From Daphnia pulex (lineage: Eukaryota; Arthropoda; Branchiopoda; Diplostraca; Daphniidae): a DNA stretch of 64,000 bases. Below the pieces are notes generated by a model. That model ran no database searches and had not been told where the DNA came from. It worked only from the letters and a program-made list of their open reading frames with translations. A program made the translations under genes and the position numbers. This document shows positions 28,701-39,281 of the stretch, one piece after another. The first letter of the stretch is position 1. Every line of letters begins with the position of its first letter. The DNA lies in NCBI RefSeq assembly GCF_021134715.1, contig NC_060018.1:11115501-11179500 (forward strand), written 5' to 3'.

Positions 28701-31700
28701 TCCAACAGTTCCGTCGACGTGGACGGGACTGGCGCCGGCCGGAAGAGCGGAGTGGATTTGACTGTGATAGCCTTGTCGATGCTGGTGTTGCCCTTCATCC
28801 CCGCCACCAATCTCTTCTTCTACGTGGGTTTCGTCGTGGCAGAGCGAGTCCTCTACATCCCGTCCATGGGCTATTGCCTCCTGGTGGCGTTGGGCTTCCA
28901 CCTGATCGACGACTGCCTCCGCCAGAAGCAAGTGCGACTCAAACAGCAGCAGCACAAGGAGCGACACAGGTGGAAGCAGATGCAAGCCAGCAACTCTCTT
29001 CGGCTCCTGTTTCGCTGGGCATTTGTTCTTCTACTCGTCGTCTACTCGGCCAGGACCATCCAGCGAAACCGAGACTGGCACACGGAGGAAACTCTGTACC
29101 GCTCGGGAATCAGCGTCAATCCTCCAAAAGGTTTGTCCTTAATGATCCTGCAATACGTATGTACGCCATTTGACATATTAACGGTTGATTTTGGGGGGTC
29201 TAATTCCTTTGCGCAGCATACGGAAATTTAGCAAACATACTCAGTTCGACCGGACGTAAGGATGAAGCCGAACAGGCTTACAAGAAGGCTCTCAGCTATC
29301 GAAATAACATGGCGGACGTCCATTATAATTTGTAATTGTTTTTCTTTAGCTTTTGTCTATTTTACCAATCGAATGTGGAAATTCTAATTGAATATTGAAC
29401 GGTGTATCACTATTTATAGGGGTATATTGTATCAAGAGCAGAAACGTTACGAAGAGGCTATACAATCCTACCGATCGGCGGTTCACTATCGTCCTCGAAT
29501 GGCCAGTATGTCCCATCCAGTTATTGATTTAACGTTGAAGTCATATACGGCTGAGAGTGCTATACATATTTGTTGTCTACCGTTTCAGTGGCTCATTTGA
29601 ACATGGGTCTAGTCCTGGCTTTGATGGGCATGAAAGACGAGGCGATCGAGGTGTACAGACGCTGTTCGCAGCTCGACGGATCCGGCTTGAAGGACCCACG
29701 GACCCACGAGACCACCAAGATTTCGGCCCTTTTCAATCTGGGTCGTCTTCACGCTGACGATGGCCAGTACACAAAGGCCATCGACGTCTACAACGAGGCT
29801 ATTCAACGCATGCCGACACATTACCAGCCCCAGGTGACGTAACGTATCCCGTAGAAATTGCAGTCGTGTGAGCTGCTGTGAGCAGCAGCACAGCCTTAAG
29901 AAAGTGCTGCCGTTGCGCCATTATCGTTAGCCCTCTTGCAGCTCACTGTTATGTCCAAGTTGTTGTGTAGTCTCATTCTTGTTTGCCTCGCATATTTTCA
30001 AGTCTACACGTCTACTCTAGAGTCAGAGTTGCTTTTGTTGATAATACTCATCCATTGTCTTCCCTAATAATTATGTCCAATTTCTTAGTTTTTTTTTCCG
30101 CGGGTTTCTTTTCTCGTAACCAAAAGCGCAATAACCAGAATATTATTTTAAATCGCTTTTTCTCTCAAACCAGCAAACTCAAGTGATATTCTTTTGTCGA
30201 TCGTCATATTTAACAATGAATTTGTTTCATCCGTGTAGTCGCTGTACAACATGCTGGGGGAAGCCTACTTTAAGCTGGATCGGCTGAAGGAAGCGGAACA
30301 CTGGTACCGTGAAGCCCTCCGCGCTAAAGCCGATCACATTCCGGCTCATCTGACCTATGGGAAACTTCTCACCAAAATGGTAAGCTTAATTATGAGGACC
30401 GTCACTTTAATTGGAACCTGGGGCAGAAAAAAAAAGCGTGTAGGGAGTCTCGCTTCCTTCAAAATATACCAGAATTTTCAGATCAGATAACATCTTCTTT
30501 TGGGGACGGATTGCCTGTGATCTGACCTGACTGTTTGGGCTTGTCCGCAAAGTCTTCTCATCCCTTGTCCACCTTCTTCTGTGTGTGTATAACTTGGGAA
30601 ACGACTAGCGTTTACTCATTAATTCATTATTCCTTGTCGCGCCGTTCGTGCGTTGATTTCCAAAATCTTATCGCATATTCATTTAAAAAATCACACCATC
30701 CCTTTTTTTTTCTTTCAGAATCGTCTCAGCGAGGCTGAGGACATGTTCCTGCGTGCGAAATCCCTGTCACCCAACGATTCGACCGTCTATCAGCATTACG
30801 GTGAGTTAACTCCACTATTACACCTCCGGGAGATTATTCTTGTACACTAAGAATTCTCAGACGTGTAACTCGGTGCACATTGTACGGAGAATGCTTAAGA
30901 AAAACTCGGGGAAAATTGATATTTAATTGACAGGAATTACGTGTCCTGAAGCATTAAGATTCTTGTACGACGTGGCCACAAAAAAAAGTAAAAAAAGAAA
31001 AAAGAAAAACTATAAAAGAAAAGCAACAATCAGTCAGTGTGAGAAAAGGTTAGACTTGAGAATTTTCTTTTTTGAGCTCAAGGGTCTTCTTAGCTCTACA
31101 TTAGAGTGTATATTCACGAGCATCTGTCTGCGTCTCGTTTGCACGGTGCGCCAAAAATAATTAAAAGAACTCTGAAAAACAGAAACAGGAGCCCCTGTTC
31201 TTATGTATAGCGAAATTATAGACAGCTGACTTGTTTATTATTTGTAGCCGCAACAGCGATTTTTTTTTTTTTCGTTTGTCTAACTTTGCGCCACAATAAA
31301 TCTGGATGGCAAAACTATTTGGTGTCGGTTTCGACCATCTTTAAAAAAGAAAAAAATTTTATTTGGCGCCAACAAATGTATTTTTGATATACCTGCCATT
31401 GAGAAATTCTTTTTTTCTTTCGGGGCTCCCTGAGGATCTTAAAGAGAATCGTTATTAATGTGTATAATATTTTTAAATAATTTCACTGACAGTCGAGTGA
31501 GAGAGGGGGGGCAAAGGAAGAAAACTTCTGTGGGGTAGGTGCACATATACACGCAATCCTGTAATTCGTCAAGGGGCTCAATTAGACCCTTACGCGCACA
31601 GTCCAGTAGCAGCCTCATCGACGTCTACGGTAATCGCATGTCGACTTCCATTATGCAAACGCATTGACTAAAAAAAACTGATGGGGGATACTGGCTCTTT

Positions 31701-34196
31701 TGACATCCTGTCGTTATGAGAAGCTTTAAGATTTAAAAGTCCGGGCTCGTCTATTGCAATCAGCCACGCATTTTCGCTTTCTTTGGATTACCCACTTAAG
31801 GCAAAATAGTTTCAGGATTTTTTTTAAGAACTGCAATAGAATATGATGCGTATATTTGTTAAAACGCATTATTTCTGTAGCCGTTTTCTCATCAACGACC
31901 ACTTCCAACTCAAAAATAGGTCCAAATTCTTCAAGACCTAAACCTTTTTTTTTCAAAAAATTTCATGCTTGCAACTTTAAATTTATATTCTGGTTTTTAC
32001 AAACGGGGCGGAACCGAGTACTAAGCTTGAAAATTCGACTAAAAATAAAGTAGAACCAGTAAATTCTTCCTTCGCACGGGCGCTGATTTGTAATCGAATT
32101 CTCAGTGTTACGGCAAATAAAAATGACTGCTGGGTGGACTCACGGCGGCGACGACCGTGGCGGTCTCTATTACACTTCTCTGAAGAATTTACCATAAAGA
32201 AACCTCCTCGTTAACTGCGGGAGGCTAAAAAAGTAAAAAAAAAAAAACAAAAACAAAAAACCAAAAAATAAAAAATAAAAAAAAATAAATAAAAAAAAAA
32301 ATAAAATAAAATAAAGAACCAGGAGATGAACCTTTTTTTTAACGGCAACTGAACAGCCTAAAACTCAATATGTTGTAGTCGTATTCGTACCTCATTCATC
32401 CGAGATAAAATATATGTTACTTAATGTATTAATACCATTTGAAAAGTGCACGGAAGAATTCTTTTAAGCAGCAAAAAAGGAGTGATCGCTTTTTTCACAG
32501 GATATTTTTCCATTCCAACAGACGTTGCCTCGCCTAAAAACTATGAGGGATCAGTGAACAGCAATTTTGGTCAGTTCAGCCGTGATCTAGGAATCGAACG
32601 CAGTGCAGCTTGTGAAGCCTAGAAATTCGTGAGGGAAATAATTTAGCTTAACTTACGCATGCACCCACCCGAAGGCGCATGCATAAAGTTTCCTTTTTTA
32701 ATGGAGATGGGGATGTAACCTAAAGAAAGCTATTGGTCACATAGCACACGATGCGGTAGGAGTAGGAGGGATATGAGGTGAGAAAGCGAAGAAATCTCTT
32801 GTATGTGAAAAGGAGAAAGGTCGTAAGAGAGAAAGAACGAGAAGAAACCGAGCGAGAAGAGAGAAAAAAGGTGGATAGGATGAAACAACAACAACAGCAG
32901 CAGCAGCAGCAGCAGCAGAAAAAAAACGTGACTGTTCGACTTAATGACAGACGAGTGATGCTCATTAGAGGAGCATAACGTGAGACTAGGGTCTTCAGGC
33001 GGGTATGGTGAGCTGAAAGTTTCTTTCCAAAAGCACAGCCCTGGCGCCTCACAAATTGCTTCCACCCAGCCCACCATCGCTCCAAGTTATATCCCACCAC
33101 TACCCATGAGAAAAGTCGAAATAAAATAAACCCTCTCTTTACTTTTCGACATCCGAAGCAACATGTTTTTAGAGCCTAATTCCTTGTTTTCTAACCCCTG
33201 GCCGAACCGTACGAATGTTGTTATTATAGCCAAGCAATTATGAAATATGAAATGAGTCCTATATATTTAATATTCTCTGCGCCAAAAAGAGCATCATCCT
33301 CCATAAAAATTCCGAGCAAATATTTTCGATTAAGATCCTTTAAAAGAATTACAAAGACAACATTTATTGCTGTATGAATCATACTTACCGCGTAACAAAC
33401 CTTAGTTCAGTATGGGTGCGAAATAACTCCGCCACAGTTACAGTTATCTTTACATTTTATTTTTCCCGAATAGCCTTTCCCAGTTCGTCTTAAGCAACCA
33501 AACCGGGAAATGCACCGTGGTCGATATTTTTTTTCAAAGAAAAAGGTGATAAGCAATAAGCAATGTAGACATCGTGGCCATTTAGAAGAAAAACTTTTGT
33601 TGGTTATTGAACAAGATGTGTAAATTCATAAATTTGTATAAAATCAGACAATTGCTAACGATTTTGTTCGACCAATTTTTGGCAATTCAGGTCAATATTT
33701 ATCGGAATGTGAGAGACACACCGAAGCGGCAGAGCAATACGTCCGAGCTGCTTCACTCGCGCCAACTGAATATGAAACCGTTTTTAACGCAGCCAACACG
33801 CTTCGCCAAGCAGGCAGGCACTCGGAGGCTGAACAGTATTACAGATCCGCCGTTAAAATCCGGCCTTTGGTAAGTTTATCCAAGTTTGGAAAAAAAATAT
33901 AGACATAACATATATACATTCCACCTGTTTTCACCACAGGATGTTCGTTTTTATTTTAATGAAAAAGAAAAATACTAAATAAAACAAATAAATGTTTACA
34001 GGAAGCGACAAGTCACATGAACTTGGGTGCGATGCTTCACGTCAATGGCAAGTTAACAGAAGCCGAGCAAAGTTATCTAGAAGCTTTACGGCTCAAACCA
34101 GACGATCACATCACTCGGATGAACTTGCAGAAGTTACGTCACCTGTTGATGAAGAAAGGTATCGTGTCCTCTTCCTCTCATTCGTCTCCCCCTTAG
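7795..34196 (+). CDS. TMTC2: TMTC2: transmembrane O-mannosyltransferase-like protein with TPR repeats
   Basis: Ten exons, read by splice sites and homology: 7795-7880, 23522-24359, 28062-29130, 29217-29331, 29420-29505, 29589-29833, 30239-30379, 30719-30800, 33691-33869, 34002-34196. They give 1011 residues with all phases consistent; human TMTC2 has 836. The start was chosen because MDQTVVLC followed by a hydrophobic helix and FAYDDS lines up with the vertebrate N-terminus. Visible features: the acidic YDDS loop (about residues 26-29), DFWGT, HPIHTEAVAGIVGRAD (about 129-144), the DUF1736 block (about 347-395, DNPSAD and FDWSMEAIPLI), a last hydrophobic segment with VGFVVAERVLYIPSMG, then about eight TPR repeats. 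TMTC proteins sit in the ER membrane and are implicated in O-mannosylation of cadherins; the GT-C-like N-terminal half is the presumed catalytic part. Two low-complexity Ser/Gly-rich inserts (about 85 and 105 residues) explain the extra length. The family and member are clear from many conserved blocks. Confidence 0.95.
8249..8270. repeat. (AG)n microsatellite
   Basis: Perfect AG dinucleotide run inside TMTC2 intron 1. A short (CA)n tract lies nearby at about 8501-8516. Confidence 0.9.
9605..9680. repeat. (TTC)n-rich polypyrimidine tract
   Basis: An imperfect TTC/TCT trinucleotide tract with T-runs in TMTC2 intron 1. Reading frames across it are low complexity and are not genes. Confidence 0.8.
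10645..10715 (+). repeat. tRNA-like (SINE-type) promoter remnant
   Basis: Contains TAGCACAGCGG followed about 40 bp later by GTTCGATACC. These resemble an RNA polymerase III A box and B box as found in tRNAs and tRNA-derived SINEs. It does not fold as an intact tRNA. It lies inside the 9934-12040 transposon. Confidence 0.4.
10945..11018 (-). repeat. Second tRNA-like remnant, opposite orientation
   Basis: On the minus strand, TGGCAGTGTGGGTTAAGG (A-box-like) is followed by GTTCAAATCTC (B-box-like). No full cloverleaf is evident. It lies in the same transposon as the 10645 remnant, about 300 bp away and facing it. Confidence 0.4.
14040..14690. other. GC-richer block in TMTC2 intron 1
   Basis: This stretch is visibly richer in G and C than the surrounding intron. 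It contains CpG-rich words, a TGACGTAA motif near 14505 and a (GA)n run at 14216-14247. It could be an internal regulatory region or alternative first exon of TMTC2, but nothing in the sequence proves that. Confidence 0.25.
16640..16990 (-). other. Coding-like, GC-richer relic in intron 1
   Basis: A 350-bp island with higher GC than its flanks. On the minus strand it has overlapping open stretches, including one with ILSLILNATEIRVTAF, which faintly resembles the ElRiaA helical repeat of large lipid transfer proteins (vitellogenin/apolipophorin family). The frame shifts several times and no start or splice sites fit, so at best it is a decayed fragment. Confidence 0.2.
18838..18900 (+). repeat. 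tRNA-like SINE remnant
   Basis: AGTGGTTAGAGTGCCT (A-box-like) is followed by GGTTTAAAATTCAACTC (degenerate B-box-like). This suggests a decayed tRNA-derived SINE in TMTC2 intron 1. Confidence 0.35.
21587..21656. repeat. (CTT)n / (TTC)n trinucleotide repeat
   Basis: Imperfect CTT repeat in TMTC2 intron 1. The lysine/glutamate-rich minus-strand frames over it are artefacts of the repeat. Confidence 0.85.
23249..23273. repeat. Poly-T tract near the intron 1 acceptor
   Basis: An uninterrupted run of about 24 T, roughly 250 bp before the exon 2 acceptor of TMTC2. It may be the tail of a minus-strand retroposed sequence or simple slippage. Confidence 0.8.
24360..28061 (+). other. TMTC2 intron 2 (3.7 kb)
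   Basis: Donor CAG|GTAAGG, acceptor TTTGACAG|GAA, phase 0. It contains a (TA)n run at about 25130-25150 and other low-complexity sequence. I see no gene inside. Confidence 0.8.
30801..33690 (+). other. TMTC2 intron 8 (2.9 kb)
   Basis: Donor ACG|GTGAGT, acceptor ATTCAG|GT. It contains an A-rich run at about 32231-32330, a (CAG)n tract at 32886-32918 whose frames are low complexity, and a tRNA-like remnant at about 32570-32640. No exon is needed here, since the TPR sequence runs straight across the junction. Confidence 0.75.
32570..32640 (-). repeat. tRNA-derived SINE remnant
   Basis: On the minus strand, CGTTCGATTCCTAG matches a B box. The region upstream is weakly A-box-like. No intact tRNA fold is present. 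Confidence 0.3.
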
Positions 34197-34588
34197 TGAA
34201 TGGTGCGGGCCCGACGGAGATGACACGCCAACTCGCGTGATGGTGACCCTTGTATCGCGTGCTGTGTACCCCCAGAAGACTGGGCACTGTGGATTATCAT
34301 TTTTCCTTGGCCGATGGCTCGCTGATCATGCTCTTCCCATGACAAAGACGTGAGGAGAGTCGAACCAATCGAACCTGTGATAGAATATTGTACGATGTGT
34401 ATTAGTACATAACTCCCTGTCACGTATGCTGATGATACGTAAACCTTTTCAGTTTTCACCAACTCTTGCGCACTTTGCTAAGAATGAGAGAACCCGGTAC
34501 TGTCAGTGACTAATTCTGACATTCTGACTAGTTTCTTGCTCTCTGTAGTATTTATTCCCACATAAAAAGGCGCTATATAAATTAAAGA

Positions 34589-34594
34589 AATAAA
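34589..34594 (+). promoter_or_regulatory. Candidate TMTC2 polyadenylation signal
   Basis: AATAAA about 390 bp after the TMTC2 stop codon. It is the first canonical signal in the right place. Confidence 0.45.
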
Positions 34595-34599
34595 TTTCT

Positions 34600-35826
34600 T
34601 CCTCGCCACAATTTGCCTTTAAACCGCTATAAATGGATTTTTTAGAGATTCATACAGTTAATTTTTCTCGGCCACTTTAGAATGTTATATTTCAAAAGTT
34701 CGTATTCAAATTTGGGACCAGTTCAATAAAAAAAATCATACAAAAAGAAAAAAAAACAACAAAAATACAAACAAAAAAACAAAACAAACAAAACAAAACA
34801 ATAAAAAAATCAAAATGTACGTAAACCCAAATGTAGTCTGTCACGATTTTTTTCTTCGTCGTTCAAATTATTTAAAATTGTTTGTTTTAAAAGTTTTGCG
34901 ACTAAAACAATGATGTCCTGGGGAATTTTGTAAGACTTTTACGACAAAAGAACCAAAGAAAAAACAAAACAAAAAAGAAGCAAGTTACATGAAATCCACA
35001 TTTCCCGCTGGTTAGACAGAAACAAAGTATCAACGTATCAACACTTTATTAACAAATTCGATTCATATGAAAGAAAAGCAATACTTTCCTTAATGTAGTC
35101 CTTCGTCATTTTGTTGTCAAACCAATGGCTGATCAGAACACGGCTACGTGTTCAGAACAAAAATCAAAATAAAATACACTTTTTAAAAGAGCCGATGCAT
35201 TATTATGTATTTATCGAAAACAACTTCAAAGGATGCTGAGGTGAAACAATACTTTCTAGAAGCTCAACACATACTTTCTAGAAGCAGACTTGCCACGATA
35301 GGAATCTTCTATTAATCACGAACCCAATCAAAATAAAAAAATATTTCAATCAAGTGGAAAATTTAGATCGCAATCACAATCAATTTTTCAATCAATTTTG
35401 CGCGCCACCTAGTTATAGAATTGAAATTGATTACATTTACGAAATGATTTGAATTGCTCAATATGTTGTCAAAGCAGCAGAGATCACACGGCAAGTCTGT
35501 CGACTTGAGAAATAGTATAGTTGTAAAAACAATGAATACGGACACCCCCTGGGTTACATACAAATGCAATACAAAAAAGAAAAAAAAAGAACAAAATCTT
35601 TCTTTTTATAGTTAATTAACTGTAAGTAAAGGTTATTTGAAAATATAAGGCCTTATCGACGAATCTTCTTTGTTTATTAATTATTATCGCATATTTGGGC
35701 TCAAACTGAAATCCCTTGCTGCGCGCGCGAGTTTCCCGATAGGAGTGGTCCAACAATTAGAAAATAGTTTTCCTCAAGTCTATATTTTGATTTTCCGATT
35801 TTCCCTTTATCCTTTATGGTAAAATT
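34600..35826. other. AT-rich spacer
   Basis: No supported gene. It holds an A/C-rich tract at about 34740-34815 and a tandem direct repeat of ATACTTTCTAGAAGC at about 35249 and 35270. Confidence 0.6.
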
Positions 35827-35828
35827 TA

Positions 35829-36697
35829 TTGCACTCCGGAGAACTCTAGTGTCAAAAGAGGCTGTTGGTTTATATTACAGATGAATCTGTTCAAGTACAA
35901 CCATTTGAGGAAAATGGTTACTTGGTTAGAATAGATTTCAATCCTACAGTTCCTCATTGTTCACTTGCCAGCCTTATTGGCCTCTGCCTGAGAGGCAAGA
36001 TTCAGAAAAATATGGTGGAAAGGATCAAATTGGACATAGTTATTGCAGAGGGTAAACACAGCACAGAAGAAGAGAGTAAGTCCTAATACCATATTTAAAT
36101 GTTCAAAAAAGCTTTCATAAAATATTCTTTTACTTTATTCCCATCCAGTCAATAAACAAATCAACGATAAGGAAAGAGTCGCCGCCGCCGATAGTTGATA
36201 GTTGCATAAGAGATGAAGAATAAGATTTTTTTTTGAAGAAAAAAAATAAAAGACAATAAATTTCCTCAGAGTATTTTGTATTCCATTCCATGAGATATCA
36301 ACTCACAAGTATGAAAGGCACTGCAGAGTCAATTTCATCGCACATATACACCCTGGATTGATTTTAGTATAAGACTAGAACAATTACCAAAAAGCTCCCT
36401 GGTATATTTATAAATTTTGCAAGTGTTATCTCTGGTAAGAAGAAAAGCATAACCAAAAGCGACAAGCAAGTTTGTTTCGTGAAAGACTTGTAAACTTAAC
36501 TTTTGAATTTCCAAAGAATTCAAATCTAAACCATTCAAATTTCAAAACACAGAAACATAATGCCATCGGTCGCCAAATGAAAGTACTACATATTTCCATT
36601 CCGGAGTGCAATAGCCACTTTTGACGCTAGAGGACTCCGGACTCCGGAGTGCAATAGCCACTTTTGACACTAGAGCGCTCCGGACCCCGGAGTGCAA
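35829..36697. mobile_element. TIR element with a captured CIAO2A gene segment (869 bp)
   Basis: The left end TTGCACTCCGG and, after a short indel, CTCTAGTGTCAAAAG are repeated in inverse order at the right end (CTTTTGACACTAGAG then CCGGAGTGCAA). Both outer edges are flanked by TA, consistent with a TA target duplication. The right end is duplicated in tandem: a second copy of the terminal block lies at about 36599-36660. Between the ends sit two exons and an intron of a CIAO2A-like gene. No transposase is present, so mobilisation would need a partner element. The architecture matches Pack-type gene-capturing DNA transposons. Confidence 0.75.
35881..36198 (+). pseudogene. CIAO2A: Truncated CIAO2A (FAM96A/MIP18-family) copy inside a TIR element
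   Basis: Exons 35881-36075 and 36149-36198 with a normal 73-bp GT-AG intron. The translation carries FTPTVPHCSLA-type sequence (FNPTVPHCSLASLIGLCLR), GKHSTEEE and INKQINDKERVAAA, hallmarks of CIAO2A, which works in cytosolic Fe-S cluster targeting. The N-terminal exon (the EVYDLIRTIRDPE region of the family) is absent. After the run of alanines a deletion of roughly 20 bases shifts the frame and a stop follows at 36196. The lost frame is still readable just downstream (IVDSCIRDEE and a stop at about 36191-36223), showing what was removed. Because the intron is kept, this is a DNA-level copy, not a retrocopy. Probably non-functional. Confidence 0.85.
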
Positions 36698-36699
36698 TA

Positions 36700-37022
36700 G
36701 GCGTGACCAAACAGAAAACAGTAGAGTAGACCGAGTTGACTAGATAATAGGCTGTGTTTATATAGCACGGCTTTATAGCAATGCGTTAGAACTCAGAACC
36801 ATCTAACGGCAGTTTAATAAAACACGAAAACACATATTCGAGTTTATAATTATGATGTCGTCGCAATATAAAAATCTAAATGCGACGGCTCCATGTAAAA
36901 CCTTGTCTTGCACAAGATGATCATTTTCCTAATTGTTTAACTCTAAGAAAAAAAACGTATAAGACATTAATGAAATAAACAACTTTCCTATCCAACCAAC
37001 ACAGTCTCACTGAGAGGAACAA
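36700..37022. other. Short spacer between transposons
   Basis: No gene visible. AT-rich sequence between the CIAO2A-bearing element and the next repeat boundary. Confidence 0.5.
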
Positions 37023-37216
37023 CGCCATCTGTTGGTGTGGGTTGGGTTGAGTTGGGTCAGGAAACAAGTCGTTTGGAACATGGTCTCACTCCATATGTAC
37101 TACTTAGTCCACAATCACGGCTACACTTTTGCTTGTGGCCGGAACAGGGTACGAAGTGTGCGAAGTGGCCGATAGGGCTTGTCTTTTTTGTTATTATTTA
37201 CGTTGTCTGCTTCTTT

Positions 37217-38144
37217 GGGCGTCCCTAAACTGCGAAAGCGAAATGCGAAACGCGAAACGCCTAAAATGCGAAACAGCTGTGCGAAACGGACCAAAACTTT
37301 GGGACCGTTTCGCGGGACCAAATGCCGGAGGGCATACTAAAGAGCGAAACATCTTGCGAAACAAAAAGTTTTCCTTTTCCCCACAGAGGTCCAAATTGAC
37401 GGAGATTGCCACCATTTTTCATTGTCTCCCGCTATGATGAGGCATTAAAGGAGGAAGGGGGGGCAATCAAATTCGATTTCTTCGCCACTACCCCTGTATG
37501 TTTTAATGCGCATCTTATGATTAAACAAATAAAAGACATAGAGCAGCACGGTATGGTGATATTTATATTTGTAAATAATAATATATTAGATAATGGCACA
37601 GGGATTACTATACATTACATTAAATTATTTAAATCAACTAGTAGGCTACGTGCTCAAAGAAAAATTGGGCATCAAGGCAAAAATCGGCCATGAGTGCCTT
37701 AAATCAAGCTAAAAATCAAAGCTCCCAACCCTCCCATGTTCCAAATCAAGCTCAAATTTAATCGGCTAAAACTTTCCTTAAAATTAAGAATGTTAATATG
37801 ATTGATACATGAATTTAATTTCTCATTAATTTTTTTATACCAATCTTTTAATTAAAAACACCTATTGCATTCAAGGTATTCCGTATTCATGGTCAACACA
37901 CAAATAGACCGGCCATAAGGTGCACGAAATGACGAAACTCGTTTGTTGATGGCGTCCATTGTCGTCTGCTACCAAGACGTTTACACTGCGACGTTTCGCA
38001 CACACTGATTTCGCAGTTTAGTACTACGGACCCAAAGACTAAAATGCGAAACAGAGTCCCAACTTTTGGGTCCGTTTCGCACAGCTGTTTCGCATTTTAG
38101 ACGTTTCGCGATTCGCGTTTCGCTTTCGCAGTTTAGGGACGCCC
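37217..38144. mobile_element. Mutator-like (MULE) non-autonomous element with perfect 9-bp target duplication
   Basis: It starts GGGCGTCCCTAAACTGCGAA and ends with the inverse (TTCGCAGTTTAGGGACGCCC). The terminal inverted repeats run for about 100 bp and are rich in TTTCGC/GCGAAA words. The element is flanked on both sides by the identical 9-mer TGCTTCTTT (37208-37216 and 38145-38153), the duplication length typical of Mutator-superfamily insertions. No transposase frame lies in its 928 bp. It sits just upstream of the KDZ-like reading frame. Confidence 0.85.
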
Positions 38145-38173
38145 TGCTTCTTTCGTAACGTAATTTGGACGCT

Positions 38174-39256
38174 ATGGCTATGAGCAAAGAAATTCAAAAA
38201 GATCTTGTATCGTTCCTTAGGTCACAAGAAAGAAGTGACAGATTAAACGAAAAAAAAGGCGTGATCGTATATTAAGTGCCTCCGCGGGAACAGGAATGCG
38301 ATTACGTGGTCTTTATCAAAAGAAAAAAACCACTCCTTCAGTTTCGAATCAAAAGAAGAAAAGTGATACTGAAGTGACAGCAGAACCATCATGCACTTCA
38401 ACCGTAAATATTCCAAATACGTTGAACGGCTCTTTAGTTGAGTCTCAGTCTAGTATACCATCAGCAGTTGACAATGTTGCTGAAGATCGTTATAATCATG
38501 TTAATGAAAAGTAAACTTCATTGAAAGCCAAGAGTCTTACATTGCAGAGGAAGCCGAAGAAAGTTTGAATCCTAAATCAGACTGGATTCACAGAGTGAGT
38601 GAAATCCACCAAGACTGGGCATCTGTTAAGCAGAATTTTCTTGAAGCTTTCGTCTCTTCACAACGTTTTGTAGCTTCTTGGTGTGCTGATTGCCAAGATC
38701 CAGTCTTGCAGCACTACATTTGCTGTAGCAGTTGTCGAAAGAAGAGATGTGAAAAATGTGATCAACTATTTCACAAATCAGAACCATTTCACCTGCGTAC
38801 CATGAAGATACTTCCATGATTCTCAAGCCAGAGAATTTATCTCGTGTGGTGATGTTGTGACTTAAGGTGTGTATTATAAAAGTAATTCATCATGTTTATT
38901 GCATTGTAATTTTAAAATTTATCTGCAGATATCCCAGTTCCTTATGCTTCTCAGCCTTATTTGATTGCAAGAAGTGTAAGTGTTTAATAGCTTATACAGT
39001 TACAGCTGGTAAAAAGAGAGTAGTGATCATTACAAAAGACGGTATGTGTTTATTTTGCTTATTTTCATGTTTTTTAAAATATTATCTTTTGTTTTATTAT
39101 CCATGCAGGCAGATTTGATCTTCATTTCCCACAGTTCACTTGTGCTGAATGTGGCGAGCAACGATGTGCCAATGAGGCAGATTTTGTCGGAGTTCACAAA
39201 CAATCGAGCCATGAACAAATTACTAAATTTTGTTTTGGAAGTCTGTGATGCATGAA
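38174..39256 (+). pseudogene. Decayed KDZ-transposase-like CxC zinc-binding region
   Basis: An ATG at 38174 opens a frame with MAMSKEIQKDL. It shifts frame at an A-run near 38250 to continue as RRDRILSASAGTGMRLRGLY, and shifts again near 38515. Then comes a cysteine-rich block (WCADCQDP, YICCSSCRKKRCEKC, FHKSEPFHLRT at about 38565-38815). Two further exon-like pieces follow, the last with GRFDLHFPQFTCAECGEQRC (39109-39256). CxC clusters of this kind accompany Kyakuja-Dileera-Zisupton transposases in animals. The catalytic domain is not present, and the frameshifts and stops mark it as dead. The assignment rests on motif resemblance only. Confidence 0.5.
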
Positions 39257-39281
39257 CGAATAATCTATTACATACACATAT

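Noticed and set aside
28530-29173. 150-160 codon ORFs over TMTC2 exon 3
   Set aside because: Shadows of the coding strand, with compositional bias only.
32720-33100. Two overlapping minus-strand frames of 115-126 codons with poly-Cys/Leu runs
   Set aside because: They are translations of a (CAG)n microsatellite inside TMTC2 intron 8.
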